Positions 46,032 to 54,121 of a stretch of DNA of 64,000 bases are shown here, one piece after another. Positions within the stretch are counted from its first letter, which is position 1. Every line of letters starts with the position of its first letter. Origin of the DNA: Phycisphaerales bacterium UBA5793 (GTDB lineage: Bacteria > Planctomycetota > Phycisphaerae > Phycisphaerales > UBA5793); contig DIDT01000018.1 in the NCBI GenBank assembly GCA_002418285.1, forward strand, positions 62,001 through 126,000, read 5' to 3'. A model generated the notes under the pieces. That model worked only from the letters and a program-made list of their open reading frames with translations. It was not told the DNA's origin and searched no databases. The position numbers and the translations under genes were made by a program.

Positions 46032-46580
46032 ATGTTGCCACCCACGGGAACGAACCTCGGCCGCCGATCCGGCTTGCGGGTCGGCGGTTTTACGCTGATT
46101 GAATTGCTGGCCGTCCTGATCGTGCTGGCGATCATCAGTGCTGTCGTCGTGCCGGCGCTGACCAACCTCAGTGCAACACGGCAGACGGCGGCAGCTTCCC
46201 GCATTCTGCGAGATCTCCAACTGGCTCGGCAGCGGGCCGTGGCTCGGGGCATTCGAACTTGGGTGGTTGTCGATGCGGGCCGGCAGCAGTACGCGCTGTT
46301 CATCGAGGACCCGACCGCTCCCGGGCGGGTCAATCGCCAGCCCATGATCGACGAAGCGACGGGTCGACCATTCGTTGTTGCACTGAATGCCGGGGAGTGG
46401 CGCGGCGCCACGATCACTGCAGTGGACCTCGCCGGCGGAAGCGAGATTGGCTTTGACAGTCGCGGAAGACCCCTCGCCGCCGATGAGTCACTTCTGACGA
46501 CAGACGGCACGATCACTCTCTCTGGCGAGCACATGCTTCGTATCACGGCACGTACGGGGATGGTCCAGCGCGCCCAATAG
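46032..46580 (+). CDS. Minor pseudopilin, GspH-like
   Basis: 182 residues with the leader GLRVGG then FTLIELLAVLIVLAIISAVVV and mature Glu5. The globular part after residue 50 begins RILRDLQLARQRAVARG, as in GspH/FimT minor pseudopilins that sit near the tip of the pseudopilus. It starts four bases after the GspG-like stop and has no clear ribosome site, so coupling is likely. The adjacent GspI-like gene starts at its stop codon. Confidence 0.88.
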   Translation: MLPPTGTNLGRRSGLRVGGFTLIELLAVLIVLAIISAVVVPALTNLSATRQTAAASRILRDLQLARQRAVARGIRTWVVVDAGRQQYALFIEDPTAPGRVNRQPMIDEATGRPFVVALNAGEWRGATITAVDLAGGSEIGFDSRGRPLAADESLLTTDGTITLSGEHMLRITARTGMVQRAQ

Positions 46581-47056
46581 TGCCGAGTATTGACACAGAT
46601 TCCAGGTTATGGATGGACCACATGGTATTTCGGCTTCACCACCACGGTCGCTTCGCTTTCACGCTCATCGAGACGATCGCGGCGATCGTGATTCTCGCCA
46701 TGGCGGTGCCGCCGATGATGTTCGCTCTCCGACAGGCCACGGTTGATCGCATCGATCCGATTCGGTTCTCCCAGGCACGCTGGCTCGCAACCGAATGGCT
46801 CGAAGACATCCTCGCCGACCGTCACAGCGCCACGCGCGGCTACGACTACATCATCGAGGCAAACTACCCGCATGAGACAAGCGTGGCGTCCAATCCGGCC
46901 TTTGGCCGTCAGGTGCGCATTTTCGAAACCGGCGCCGATTTGCGAACGCCGGGCGCGGGCTACAAAACGGTCACCGTCGTGCTCACCTGGGCCGACTCGA
47001 AGGGTCGGTCACGATCACTCGAAGTCGCAACGGTGCTCACGGAGTTGGAGCCGTGA
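46580..47056 (+). CDS. Minor pseudopilin, GspI-like
   Basis: 158 residues with the leader HHHGRFA then FTLIETIAAIVILAMAVPPMM. The globular part carries FSQARWLATEWLEDILADR, the pattern of GspI/PilV pseudopilins. The GTG at 46580 shares one base with the stop of the previous gene; an ATG at 46613 or 46622 is an alternative start that would leave a more usual short leader. It should form the tip complex with the GspH-, GspJ- and GspK-like proteins. Confidence 0.85.
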   Translation: MPSIDTDSRLWMDHMVFRLHHHGRFAFTLIETIAAIVILAMAVPPMMFALRQATVDRIDPIRFSQARWLATEWLEDILADRHSATRGYDYIIEANYPHETSVASNPAFGRQVRIFETGADLRTPGAGYKTVTVVLTWADSKGRSRSLEVATVLTELEP

Positions 47057-47613
47057 GTCGCGCCGCAACCTCGATGGTTCAGCGGCGCTTTGGCTTCAGT
47101 CTGGTTGAAGTCCTTGCGGTGATTGTCATTCTGGGCCTCATCGGCGGAGTCTCATCATCGTTGATCCTGACCAATGTTGCTGTGTTTACTGAATCGAGCA
47201 TTCGCATTCAGGTGCACGGTGAAGCGAGCATGACACTGGATCGAATCGTTCGCGAGATGCGCGAAATCAATCCTGATCCGAATGCTGGTCCGCCGCAGCC
47301 GTACATCACTCACGCAAGAACCGACTCGCTGCACTGGAACGGCTCGTGCAGACTGGAGTACATGGATGGCGCGATTCTGCTTTGCACCGACGCGATGAAT
47401 AGCGACCTTCTGTGCCAGGACGTCTCCGAATTCGCGCTGGACTATCTGGATAACTCCAATCGCTCGCTGCTGGTCTCCGGAGCAGTGCCCCAGGGCGACT
47501 TGTCACGGATTCAGCGCATCGCCATTCGCTTGAGTGTGTGTCGCCAGGGCATGACGGAGTCACTCACTTCGCGAGCGTTCATCCGGGCCGCGATGACGGG
47601 AGGGATGCCGTGA
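47053..47613 (+). CDS. Minor pseudopilin, GspJ-like
   Basis: 186 residues with the leader MVQRRFG then FSLVEVLAVIVILGLIGGVSSS. The mature part includes EASMTLDRIVREMREINPD, which is typical of GspJ/PilW. Start GTG at 47053 overlaps the previous stop by four bases. A cysteine-containing centre (CRLEYMDGAILLCTDAMNSDLLC) could form disulfides. It ends at the overlapping GTGA junction with the next gene. Confidence 0.85.
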   Translation: MSRAATSMVQRRFGFSLVEVLAVIVILGLIGGVSSSLILTNVAVFTESSIRIQVHGEASMTLDRIVREMREINPDPNAGPPQPYITHARTDSLHWNGSCRLEYMDGAILLCTDAMNSDLLCQDVSEFALDYLDNSNRSLLVSGAVPQGDLSRIQRIAIRLSVCRQGMTESLTSRAFIRAAMTGGMP

Positions 47614-48017
47614 AACGAGTTGCTCTGAATTACCGCCTGCTTCGGAGTCGACGTGGAAGTGTCCTGGCCGCGGTCATTGTGCTGCTTCTCATTCTCGAGA
47701 TCGCCGTCGCATCACTGCTGATGAGCAGCACGAACGAGCAAAGTGTGGGCGTCGACCGACTCGACACGGTGCGGGCGTTCTACGCGGCAGAAGCGGGAAC
47801 CCAAATGGCCCTGCGCGAAATGATGCTCGGCCGCGACGAGGATGGCGATGGTGTGGTGGGTGGTGTTTCCGACGACGGCGATGCGACAACCAACCCGCGA
47901 TTCGGAAATGCGTCTGTGCACGTTATGGTAACCATCGTTGCGGGAGCGATGGTTGTGACGAGTGATGGATCTTGCGGAAAGGCGATGCGCATTGTGCAGG
48001 CAACGGTATCCGACTGA
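47610..48017 (+). CDS. PilX/GspK-like minor pseudopilin
   Basis: 135 residues with the leader RLLRSRRG then SVLAAVIVLLLILEIAVASLL. It lacks Glu5, as GspK and PilX-like members may. The next segment, DRLDTVRAFYAAEAGTQMALREM, is the PilX_N-type 'YxAAEAG' motif. Start GTG at 47610 overlaps the upstream stop, with GGGAGGG as ribosome site. The protein is short and lacks the large GspK alpha domain. It probably helps to initiate the pseudopilus. Confidence 0.8.
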   Translation: MKRVALNYRLLRSRRGSVLAAVIVLLLILEIAVASLLMSSTNEQSVGVDRLDTVRAFYAAEAGTQMALREMMLGRDEDGDGVVGGVSDDGDATTNPRFGNASVHVMVTIVAGAMVVTSDGSCGKAMRIVQATVSD

Positions 48018-48065
48018 TCCTCGGAGCGAGATCAGCGAAGGGTCAGACGACTGGAGGGATCGGAC

Positions 48066-49523
48066 ATGAATGGTCGCCGAGCATTCATCACGGCACTCGC
48101 GGGACTGATGTGCGGTGGGCCGACGTCCCGGATTCTTGCCGACGGCAGGACCTACTACGTCCGTCAAGGTGGCAGCGACCTGAGTAGCGGCCTGTCGCCC
48201 GACTCGGCCCTCCGGTCGATTCAGCGCGCAGTAGCGCTGGCGACTGGAGCAGGGAACTCGATCATCATCGGTCCCGGCGTGTACTACGAGCAGGTTCTCA
48301 TAGGCAGCGGTTCGGGCTTGACCGCAAGTAGCGGAACTGAAGAGGCACCCAATACCATCATCGCTGATCTGACCGGCGCCGAGACAGGTGATGCCGCCGC
48401 ACCAGTTGTCCTTGAAGGTGATGGAGTGCGCGAGTGGGGGCTGAGGATCAGCCAGCGTGATCACTGGGCCGTCAGCGGTCTGACCTTTCGCGGCCAGTCG
48501 CAGCAAGCGATCTTCATCAGTAGCGCCACGGGAATTGACGTGGAGTCCTGCACCATTCACGCGCCGTCTCGGGCCGGGATCGAAGCGAATGACTGTGCCG
48601 AAATCGTAATCGGAGGCAACACCTTCACGCGCGATACGGATTCCGGCTCGTGCATTGTCATCGATGCTGAGAGTCGAATTGGCCGTGCTTCGCTCGACGA
48701 ACAGCACGATGGCGATGATGATCACGGGGAGCATCGAGATAGTGAAACAGAGAATCGCCGGGTCGATCGAGAGCGCAGCCACGCATGGGGTCGCTACAAG
48801 CGAAACCGACCGGCTCCGGGTGAGACCATCGTGATTGAATCCAATCGCTTCGCCGTGCTCGGTGGGCTCTACCTGGCGTCGGACTACACCCGTGAGGAGC
48901 ATGGGCGGCGCGGTCACGGCGGCGAGCGTATTAACGGGATCGACGTCAACGCACACGGCGACGGAGCGACGGTCCACATTCTCAACAACATAGGCAGCGA
49001 TTGCTGCAACGGGATCAACTTGCGATTGGAGGGCGATCACGCCACGGGGATAGTTGCCAACAATTCGCTGGCCGGTTGTTGGATTGGCATCCGCGTTTCT
49101 GGGCGGAGCGATCGGGTGCTGCTCAGCGACAACATCGTGACCCATTCGAGGTTTGCAATTGCCGCTGCGGGCCGCGGATCAAGAATGACCATCTCCGGCC
49201 TGTTGACCTTCGACATCGGCGGCGCCACCTTGCTTGGGGATGGCCCGAACTCGATCGTGGGCCACGTCGAAAACGTCGATCCGCGCTGGGTTGCGCCCGG
49301 CGCGGGCAACTTCGCTCCTGACGCCGACTCACCTGCAATCGACGCGGGACGGGGCGCCGCCGGGCTGACAACCGACATCCGCGGCCTCTCTCGGCCATAC
49401 GACGGCGATGGCAACGGCGACGCCCATCCCGATCTGGGAGCGTACGAATACCACCCCGTAGAGGATGACGACCGCCGGTTGCGGCTGGTTGAATGGCGCG
49501 AGGTTGGGGTGCAGCGGGAGTGA
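48066..49523 (+). CDS. Tat-exported right-handed beta-helix protein
   Basis: A 485-residue protein with a signal peptide of twin-arginine type (NGRRAFITALAGLM). It begins YYVRQGGSDLSSGLSPDSALRS after the leader, the standard start of parallel beta-helix proteins of polysaccharide-lyase fold, and continues with regular rungs (NTFTR, NNIGSDCCNGINL, DNIVTHSR). Residues about 211-248 form a charged insert within a turn. It ends with a DIRGLSRPYDGDGNGDAHPD-type tail of surface beta-helix proteins. Being set inside the secretion operon, with GGAGGG as ribosome site, it is a candidate cargo, folded in the cytoplasm and exported by Tat. No lyase active site is recognised. Confidence 0.8.
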   Translation: MNGRRAFITALAGLMCGGPTSRILADGRTYYVRQGGSDLSSGLSPDSALRSIQRAVALATGAGNSIIIGPGVYYEQVLIGSGSGLTASSGTEEAPNTIIADLTGAETGDAAAPVVLEGDGVREWGLRISQRDHWAVSGLTFRGQSQQAIFISSATGIDVESCTIHAPSRAGIEANDCAEIVIGGNTFTRDTDSGSCIVIDAESRIGRASLDEQHDGDDDHGEHRDSETENRRVDRERSHAWGRYKRNRPAPGETIVIESNRFAVLGGLYLASDYTREEHGRRGHGGERINGIDVNAHGDGATVHILNNIGSDCCNGINLRLEGDHATGIVANNSLAGCWIGIRVSGRSDRVLLSDNIVTHSRFAIAAAGRGSRMTISGLLTFDIGGATLLGDGPNSIVGHVENVDPRWVAPGAGNFAPDADSPAIDAGRGAAGLTTDIRGLSRPYDGDGNGDAHPDLGAYEYHPVEDDDRRLRLVEWREVGVQRE

Positions 49524-49683
49524 TTGCGGATTACCGGTCCTGAGACAGTGTTCCTGCCGGACGAAGTCGCCCTTCGCGTGTGCCGATATGGAACTGGCTT
49601 GACCGCCCAAAACCGGTCAGGCGGCGTTACTGGATCCCGCGCGGCTGAACAGCAGATCCGGATGGATCGTGGAGGCAGATCGG

Positions 49684-51366
49684 GTGCTTCGGCTCTCCGG
49701 CCAACCGATCATCTTCGTTATCGGCAGCGAACTGATCGAGATCTCGGTCGGTCGTGGTCGTCGCGTCGCGTGCATCCGCATGGAAGTGGATCTGCCCGAT
49801 GATTCACGCGAGTGGAGTGCCGCCGTTCGTGCGCTGGCGGTGCAGTTGCGTCCGAGGCTGGCCGAGCATGGCCTCGTTCGGTCCCCCACGATCGTTCTCT
49901 ACGAGAGCCCGAGCAGTTCATCGCAACTGACCAGTCTCGCCACGACCAACGACAAACAGGCGCTAGCGGCCGCGCGGCTTGCCGCGCTGGGGGCGATCGG
50001 CGCCTCTGACGAATCTGCCATCGCCGATGCGTGTGCCGTTGGTTGTGACGCCACCGGCGATCCCCCGCGTCACCATCTCGTGGCCGCCGCCGATCAGGCA
50101 GAAGTCCTTCGGGCGGTAGCCGATCTGGTTGAGTCGGTCGGACTGATCACCGAGCGGATCGTTCCGATTGACGCCGTCGCCATGACAGACATTGTCACCC
50201 CGGCGCTTTCGCACAAGGGGCCGACACAGGGTTGGTTGCACGTCGGAGTGGAGCAGTCCTGGTTGGTTGTGGTCGGAGAGGGGCATCTGCGTCTCTTTCG
50301 ACCGATCCGGTTTGGTATCGAGCATCTGACCGATGTGCTGACGCGGCCGATCTGCATCACTGGAGCGCGGGCAGAACACTGCCTGACGCAGGACCGCGCC
50401 GCCTCGCTTCTCGCCGAGCACGGAATTCCCAGCCGCGAGCGCCTGCTTGATGAAGAGTCCGGCCTCTACGGTCAGCATGTGCTGCCGTTGCTCCAACCAG
50501 TGCTTCAACGCGTGATTGTCGAACTGAAGCAGTCGCTTCGATTCGGACTTTCTGAGTCTCATCGACGGGAGTTCTCGATGCGGCTCTGCGGCGAAGGCGC
50601 GGCCCTGCCGGGTTTGGCGACGATTCTCGGCGACGCCATCGAGTGTCGAGTCGAATCACAGCCCGTCGAGGTGACCCCGATAAGGCTGTCGTGCGGGCTT
50701 GAGGCGTCGGTCTGTCATCGCCTCGTGGCCTCCTGTCCAAACCTGCTGCCGCAGCGCACGATCGCGGCACAGATGGCCCATCGATTCAATCGCAGCATCT
50801 GGGTGGGACTGGCTGCCGGGCTGGCGCTGCTCGCACTCGATGCCCTTCGTCTGGACGGCCTGATCGCAGAGGAGAAGAGCCGCCTCATCACAGTCAGCAA
50901 TCAGTTGGACGATGCCCAGGCACGCCTGCAGCAGCGCGAGCAGGCGCTCTCGAAGGCTGCTGCATTGCAGCGGCTGCAGAACACTTATGTGGCGGCGACA
51001 GGCTTCTCGCCCGACTACTCCGCCGTACTGCGTGAGGTGGCGCTCGCGACGCCGATGTCCATTCGACTCATTCGCATGGAGAGCGTCAACTCCCCGATGG
51101 AGGCAATCATGGGTGACGTGGCCCCGCCGGCTACCCTTTCTCTTGACGCGTACGCGATCGGGACCGACGCCGATGAAAAGATCGCGTCCTTTGTCGGGCG
51201 CCTTCGTGCGAGTGCCCTCGTGGAATCAATCGCTCTCGGATCGACAGTGCGCAGCGAAATCGATGGACAGGCCGCCCGGAGATTCGATATCCGGATTGAA
51301 CTGTGCCCTGTAGTGGTCCAGAGTTCCGGATCGCTCGTTGACGCGGAATCGAGGAGCCACCAATGA
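49684..51366 (+). CDS. PilM-PilN-like (GspL-type) fusion protein
   Basis: About 560 residues. The N-terminal half (to about 360) has the actin-like PilM/GspL fold (VGVEQSWLVVVGEGHLRLFRP, then LKQSLRFGLSESHR). A single membrane helix near 375-393 (IWVGLAAGLALLALDAL) follows. Then come a coiled coil of about 45 residues and a C-terminal periplasmic PilN-like domain (DYSAVLREVALATPMSIRLI). In type IV pili these are two proteins, PilM and PilN. I place the start at GTG 49684 with GGAGG eight bases upstream; GTG at 49669 is an alternative. It recruits the ATPase to the inner membrane complex. The ATG of the next gene overlaps its stop. Confidence 0.82.
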   Translation: MLRLSGQPIIFVIGSELIEISVGRGRRVACIRMEVDLPDDSREWSAAVRALAVQLRPRLAEHGLVRSPTIVLYESPSSSSQLTSLATTNDKQALAAARLAALGAIGASDESAIADACAVGCDATGDPPRHHLVAAADQAEVLRAVADLVESVGLITERIVPIDAVAMTDIVTPALSHKGPTQGWLHVGVEQSWLVVVGEGHLRLFRPIRFGIEHLTDVLTRPICITGARAEHCLTQDRAASLLAEHGIPSRERLLDEESGLYGQHVLPLLQPVLQRVIVELKQSLRFGLSESHRREFSMRLCGEGAALPGLATILGDAIECRVESQPVEVTPIRLSCGLEASVCHRLVASCPNLLPQRTIAAQMAHRFNRSIWVGLAAGLALLALDALRLDGLIAEEKSRLITVSNQLDDAQARLQQREQALSKAAALQRLQNTYVAATGFSPDYSAVLREVALATPMSIRLIRMESVNSPMEAIMGDVAPPATLSLDAYAIGTDADEKIASFVGRLRASALVESIALGSTVRSEIDGQAARRFDIRIELCPVVVQSSGSLVDAESRSHQ

Positions 51367-51971
51367 TTGGCGCCAGCCCGTTTCGCCGGGTGCTTCCTTC
51401 CAGCGCGGTGGTGATCGCCACACTCCTGGCGTGCTTTGTGCATTTCACTCTGCCGCGTATGGACCGACTCCGCGCGGCGCGGGCGGAGTTCGAGGCTCTT
51501 TGCCAGCGAGCTGATGATGTGGAAATCCCTTCGACTCCTGTCACAGGTCCCGACGATCAGCAGGTCGAGCATCTCGTCAACCACGTCGAGAAGCTGAACG
51601 CTGCGGTAGCAGAGCCGACGGGTGTCTACGACCAACTTGTGGAAATGGCTCGCGCGACGGAACTGCAAGTGGAGTCCATCACCCCATCTCGAGCGGAGGC
51701 GGCAGGCGGTCGACTCGATTTGTTTGGCTGGACGATGGTCGCCGTGGGATCGTTTCAGGAGGTCATCAACTTCGTTGATGCGCTCAGCGCGCAAGAGGGG
51801 ATACATCGCGTCGCGTCCATTCGTCTCGCGCCCGCGATGGGAGCAACGGCTCCGTCCGATCTCACCTTTACTCTCAGCGTGGAGTACGCTCAAGTGGTCG
51901 TGCCGAACGTGCTCAAGGTACACGCGGTCCCCGTCCCGCCGCCCGAGTTCAATCGGGAGACTCTGCCATGA
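51363..51971 (+). CDS. PilO/GspM-like inner membrane protein
   Basis: 202 residues. One N-terminal membrane helix (VVIATLLACFVHFTL near 16-30) and a predicted coiled coil (MDRLRAARAEFEALCQRAD) are followed by a ferredoxin-like periplasmic domain (VYDQLVEMARATELQVESI, then GSFQEVINFVDALSAQEG). This is the PilO layout. GAGGAG precedes the ATG, which overlaps the previous stop by four bases. It forms the alignment complex with the PilN part of the preceding protein and with the next gene product. Confidence 0.82.
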   Translation: MIGASPFRRVLPSSAVVIATLLACFVHFTLPRMDRLRAARAEFEALCQRADDVEIPSTPVTGPDDQQVEHLVNHVEKLNAAVAEPTGVYDQLVEMARATELQVESITPSRAEAAGGRLDLFGWTMVAVGSFQEVINFVDALSAQEGIHRVASIRLAPAMGATAPSDLTFTLSVEYAQVVVPNVLKVHAVPVPPPEFNRETLP

Positions 51972-52510
51972 AACTGACAACCGTGTCGGGCCGTCACTTC
52001 GTGGGACTGGTCTCCCTTGTGGCACCGCTGCTTGTGTTTGCCATCGCAAAGATCGTCGGACTCGGGCCGCTGATGACGCATGCCCAATCGGAACCCAACA
52101 CGAACGACTCTGATGTCGAAGCGCCCGCCCGGCAAGTCGATCCACCCACCCTGGAGGCCCGATTGCAGCCGCCCGCAGAATCGACCGCCAGCCTGGCCCG
52201 GACACAGGAACTTCGCGTGCAGCCTGCGGGCGAATTCGTCAGCCCGTTCTATCAGGCCATCGCGATTGAAGAACCACCCGAGCAGCAGGTCGCGCCCGTC
52301 GAAACACCGCCGCCGCCGGCGCCGACGTTTGCACTCAGTGGCGTCATGAACAGTCGCCCGCCGATCGCAGTGATTGACGGCGATGTGCATCGCGTGGGGG
52401 ATGACCTTGCCAACGGGTGGCGCATCCAATCAATCGATGCAAAGACCCTTGCCGTGACTCTCCGCCACGCGGATGGTCGGGAATATCGCTTGACGACCGG
52501 CAAACCCTGA
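51968..52510 (+). CDS. PilP/GspC-like periplasmic protein
   Basis: 180 residues. An N-terminal membrane helix (LVSLVAPLLVFAIAKIVG) leads to a proline-rich linker of about 80 residues (EEPPEQQVAPVETPPPPAP) and a C-terminal beta-domain (FALSGVMNSRPPIAVIDGDV, then EYRLTTG), which matches the homology region of GspC/PilP that contacts the secretin. The ATG overlaps the preceding stop by four bases. It is the last gene of the operon; the secretin gene expected next is absent, and the minus-strand gnd gene ends 14 bases beyond. Confidence 0.8.
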   Translation: MKLTTVSGRHFVGLVSLVAPLLVFAIAKIVGLGPLMTHAQSEPNTNDSDVEAPARQVDPPTLEARLQPPAESTASLARTQELRVQPAGEFVSPFYQAIAIEEPPEQQVAPVETPPPPAPTFALSGVMNSRPPIAVIDGDVHRVGDDLANGWRIQSIDAKTLAVTLRHADGREYRLTTGKP

Positions 52511-52524
52511 TCGTCCAACTGTGG

Positions 52525-54039
52525 TCATGCGGGCCGTTGCGGCCGATCGGGATCAGACCACTCCAGATGGAAGAACTTGCCACGAGGTTGATCGACTCGT
52601 TCGTACGTGTGTGAGCCGAAGTAGTCTCGCTGCGCCTGCAGCAGGTTTGCCGGCAACCGCTTCGATCGATAGCTGTCGAAGTAAGCCAGCGCTGACATGA
52701 ACGCGGGGCAGGGCACTCCCGCCGTCGCGGCGAGTGACACCACCTGGCGCCATGCCTGTTGACCCGCATTGATATGCCGTTTGAAGGTTCGATCGAGCAG
52801 GAGGTTGGGCAACTCGGCATTCTCTTCATACGCCGAGGCAATGCGCTGGAGAAACCGTGCTCGGATAATGCACCCGCCGCGCCAGATGCGCGAGATGGTT
52901 GCAAAGTCGAGTGACCATTTGTATTCCTTCTGGGCTTCGCGCATCAGTTGGAAGCCTTGCGCGTAGGCGCAAATCTTCGAGCAGTAGAGCGCCTGGCGGA
53001 TGGCGTCGATGAGTTCCGCTCGCGGGCCAATCGTACGTTTGGATAGGACGGCGGGTCCTTTGAGCTTCTTTGATGCGCCGACACGCTCATCTTTGATTGC
53101 GCTGATGATGCGTGCAAACACGGCCTCGGTGATCGTGGCAGCAGGAATGCCCATGTCCAGCGCATTCACGCTCGTCCACTTTCCCGTACCCTTCTGGCCT
53201 GCAGCGTCGAGCACCGAATCAACAAACCACGCGTTCTTCTTCTGTGGATCCTTCTGGTGAAGGATGTCCGCGGTGATCTCGATGAGGTAGCTGTCGAGAT
53301 CGCCCTTGTTCCACTTCGCAAACACATCGCCGATTTCCGGCGGTGACATCTCCAGCAGTGTGCTCAACAGCCAGTACGCCTCGCAAATGAGTTGCATATC
53401 AGCATATTCGATGCCGTTGTGAACCATCTTGACGTAATGCCCCGCGCCATCCGGGCCGATGTACGCCGCGCACGTTTCGCCACCTTTGACGGGCTTGCCG
53501 GGCCGAGCGCCTTCGAGCGGTCGGCCGGTCTTTGGGTTGATCTTCGCCGCGATCGCTTCCCAGATCGGCTTGAGCCGCTTCCAGCTCTTCGCATCCCCAC
53601 CCGCCATGAGCGATGGGCCAAATCTTGCACCCTCAGAGCCGCCGCTTACTCCCGAGCCGAAGAACTTCAGTCGGTCGGCGTAATCGCGCTCCCGGCGGAT
53701 CGTGTCTGTCCACAGCGAGTTGCCGGCGTCGACAATCAGGTCGTCCTTTGCCACACCGGCGCTGATGAGTTGATCCGTCACGCTGTCAACGGGCTTGCCC
53801 GCAGGAACGAGCAGCACCGCAATGCGCGGTGGCTTGAGTGCAGCGACGAATTCGCCATAGGACTTGGATCCAGTCAGACCACCGGGGGTGGAAGGGTTGG
53901 TCCTGAGGAACTCATCGGTGACATCGCCGCTGCGGTTGTAGACGGCGACGTGAAAGCCGTGGTCTGCCATATTCAGCACCAGGTTCTGTCCCATGGTGCC
54001 CAGCCCAACCAGTCCGATGTCCGCTTTGCCATTGCTCAT
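52525..54039 (-). CDS. gnd: 6-phosphogluconate dehydrogenase (decarboxylating)
   Basis: A 504-residue enzyme of the oxidative pentose phosphate pathway that makes ribulose 5-phosphate, CO2 and NADPH. The N-terminal coenzyme site is [21 protein letters not shown], the substrate loop is [21 protein letters not shown], and the catalytic lysine and histidine are in [18 protein letters not shown] helical C-terminal domain ends [13 protein letters not shown]. The ATG at 54039 is preferred because GGAGG sits about eight bases upstream. The tail beyond the usual end is normal for long-form Gnd. No zwf gene is next to it. Confidence 0.95.
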   Translation of the reverse strand: MSNGKADIGLVGLGTMGQNLVLNMADHGFHVAVYNRSGDVTDEFLRTNPSTPGGLTGSKSYGEFVAALKPPRIAVLLVPAGKPVDSVTDQLISAGVAKDDLIVDAGNSLWTDTIRRERDYADRLKFFGSGVSGGSEGARFGPSLMAGGDAKSWKRLKPIWEAIAAKINPKTGRPLEGARPGKPVKGGETCAAYIGPDGAGHYVKMVHNGIEYADMQLICEAYWLLSTLLEMSPPEIGDVFAKWNKGDLDSYLIEITADILHQKDPQKKNAWFVDSVLDAAGQKGTGKWTSVNALDMGIPAATITEAVFARIISAIKDERVGASKKLKGPAVLSKRTIGPRAELIDAIRQALYCSKICAYAQGFQLMREAQKEYKWSLDFATISRIWRGGCIIRARFLQRIASAYEENAELPNLLLDRTFKRHINAGQQAWRQVVSLAATAGVPCPAFMSALAYFDSYRSKRLPANLLQAQRDYFGSHTYERVDQPRGKFFHLEWSDPDRPQRPA

Positions 54040-54121
54040 GATCGATGCCTCCACTCGGGCCAAGAAACTGCGCCGGAAGGGGAGTCTAGTCGATGAGACA
54101 GCGCGAGCGACCGGTAGACGG

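Noticed and set aside
47712..49145. Minus-strand open frame opposite the beta-helix gene
   Set aside because: Antisense to a secreted protein with signal peptide and rungs; the translation is low in hydrophobic order and has no family.
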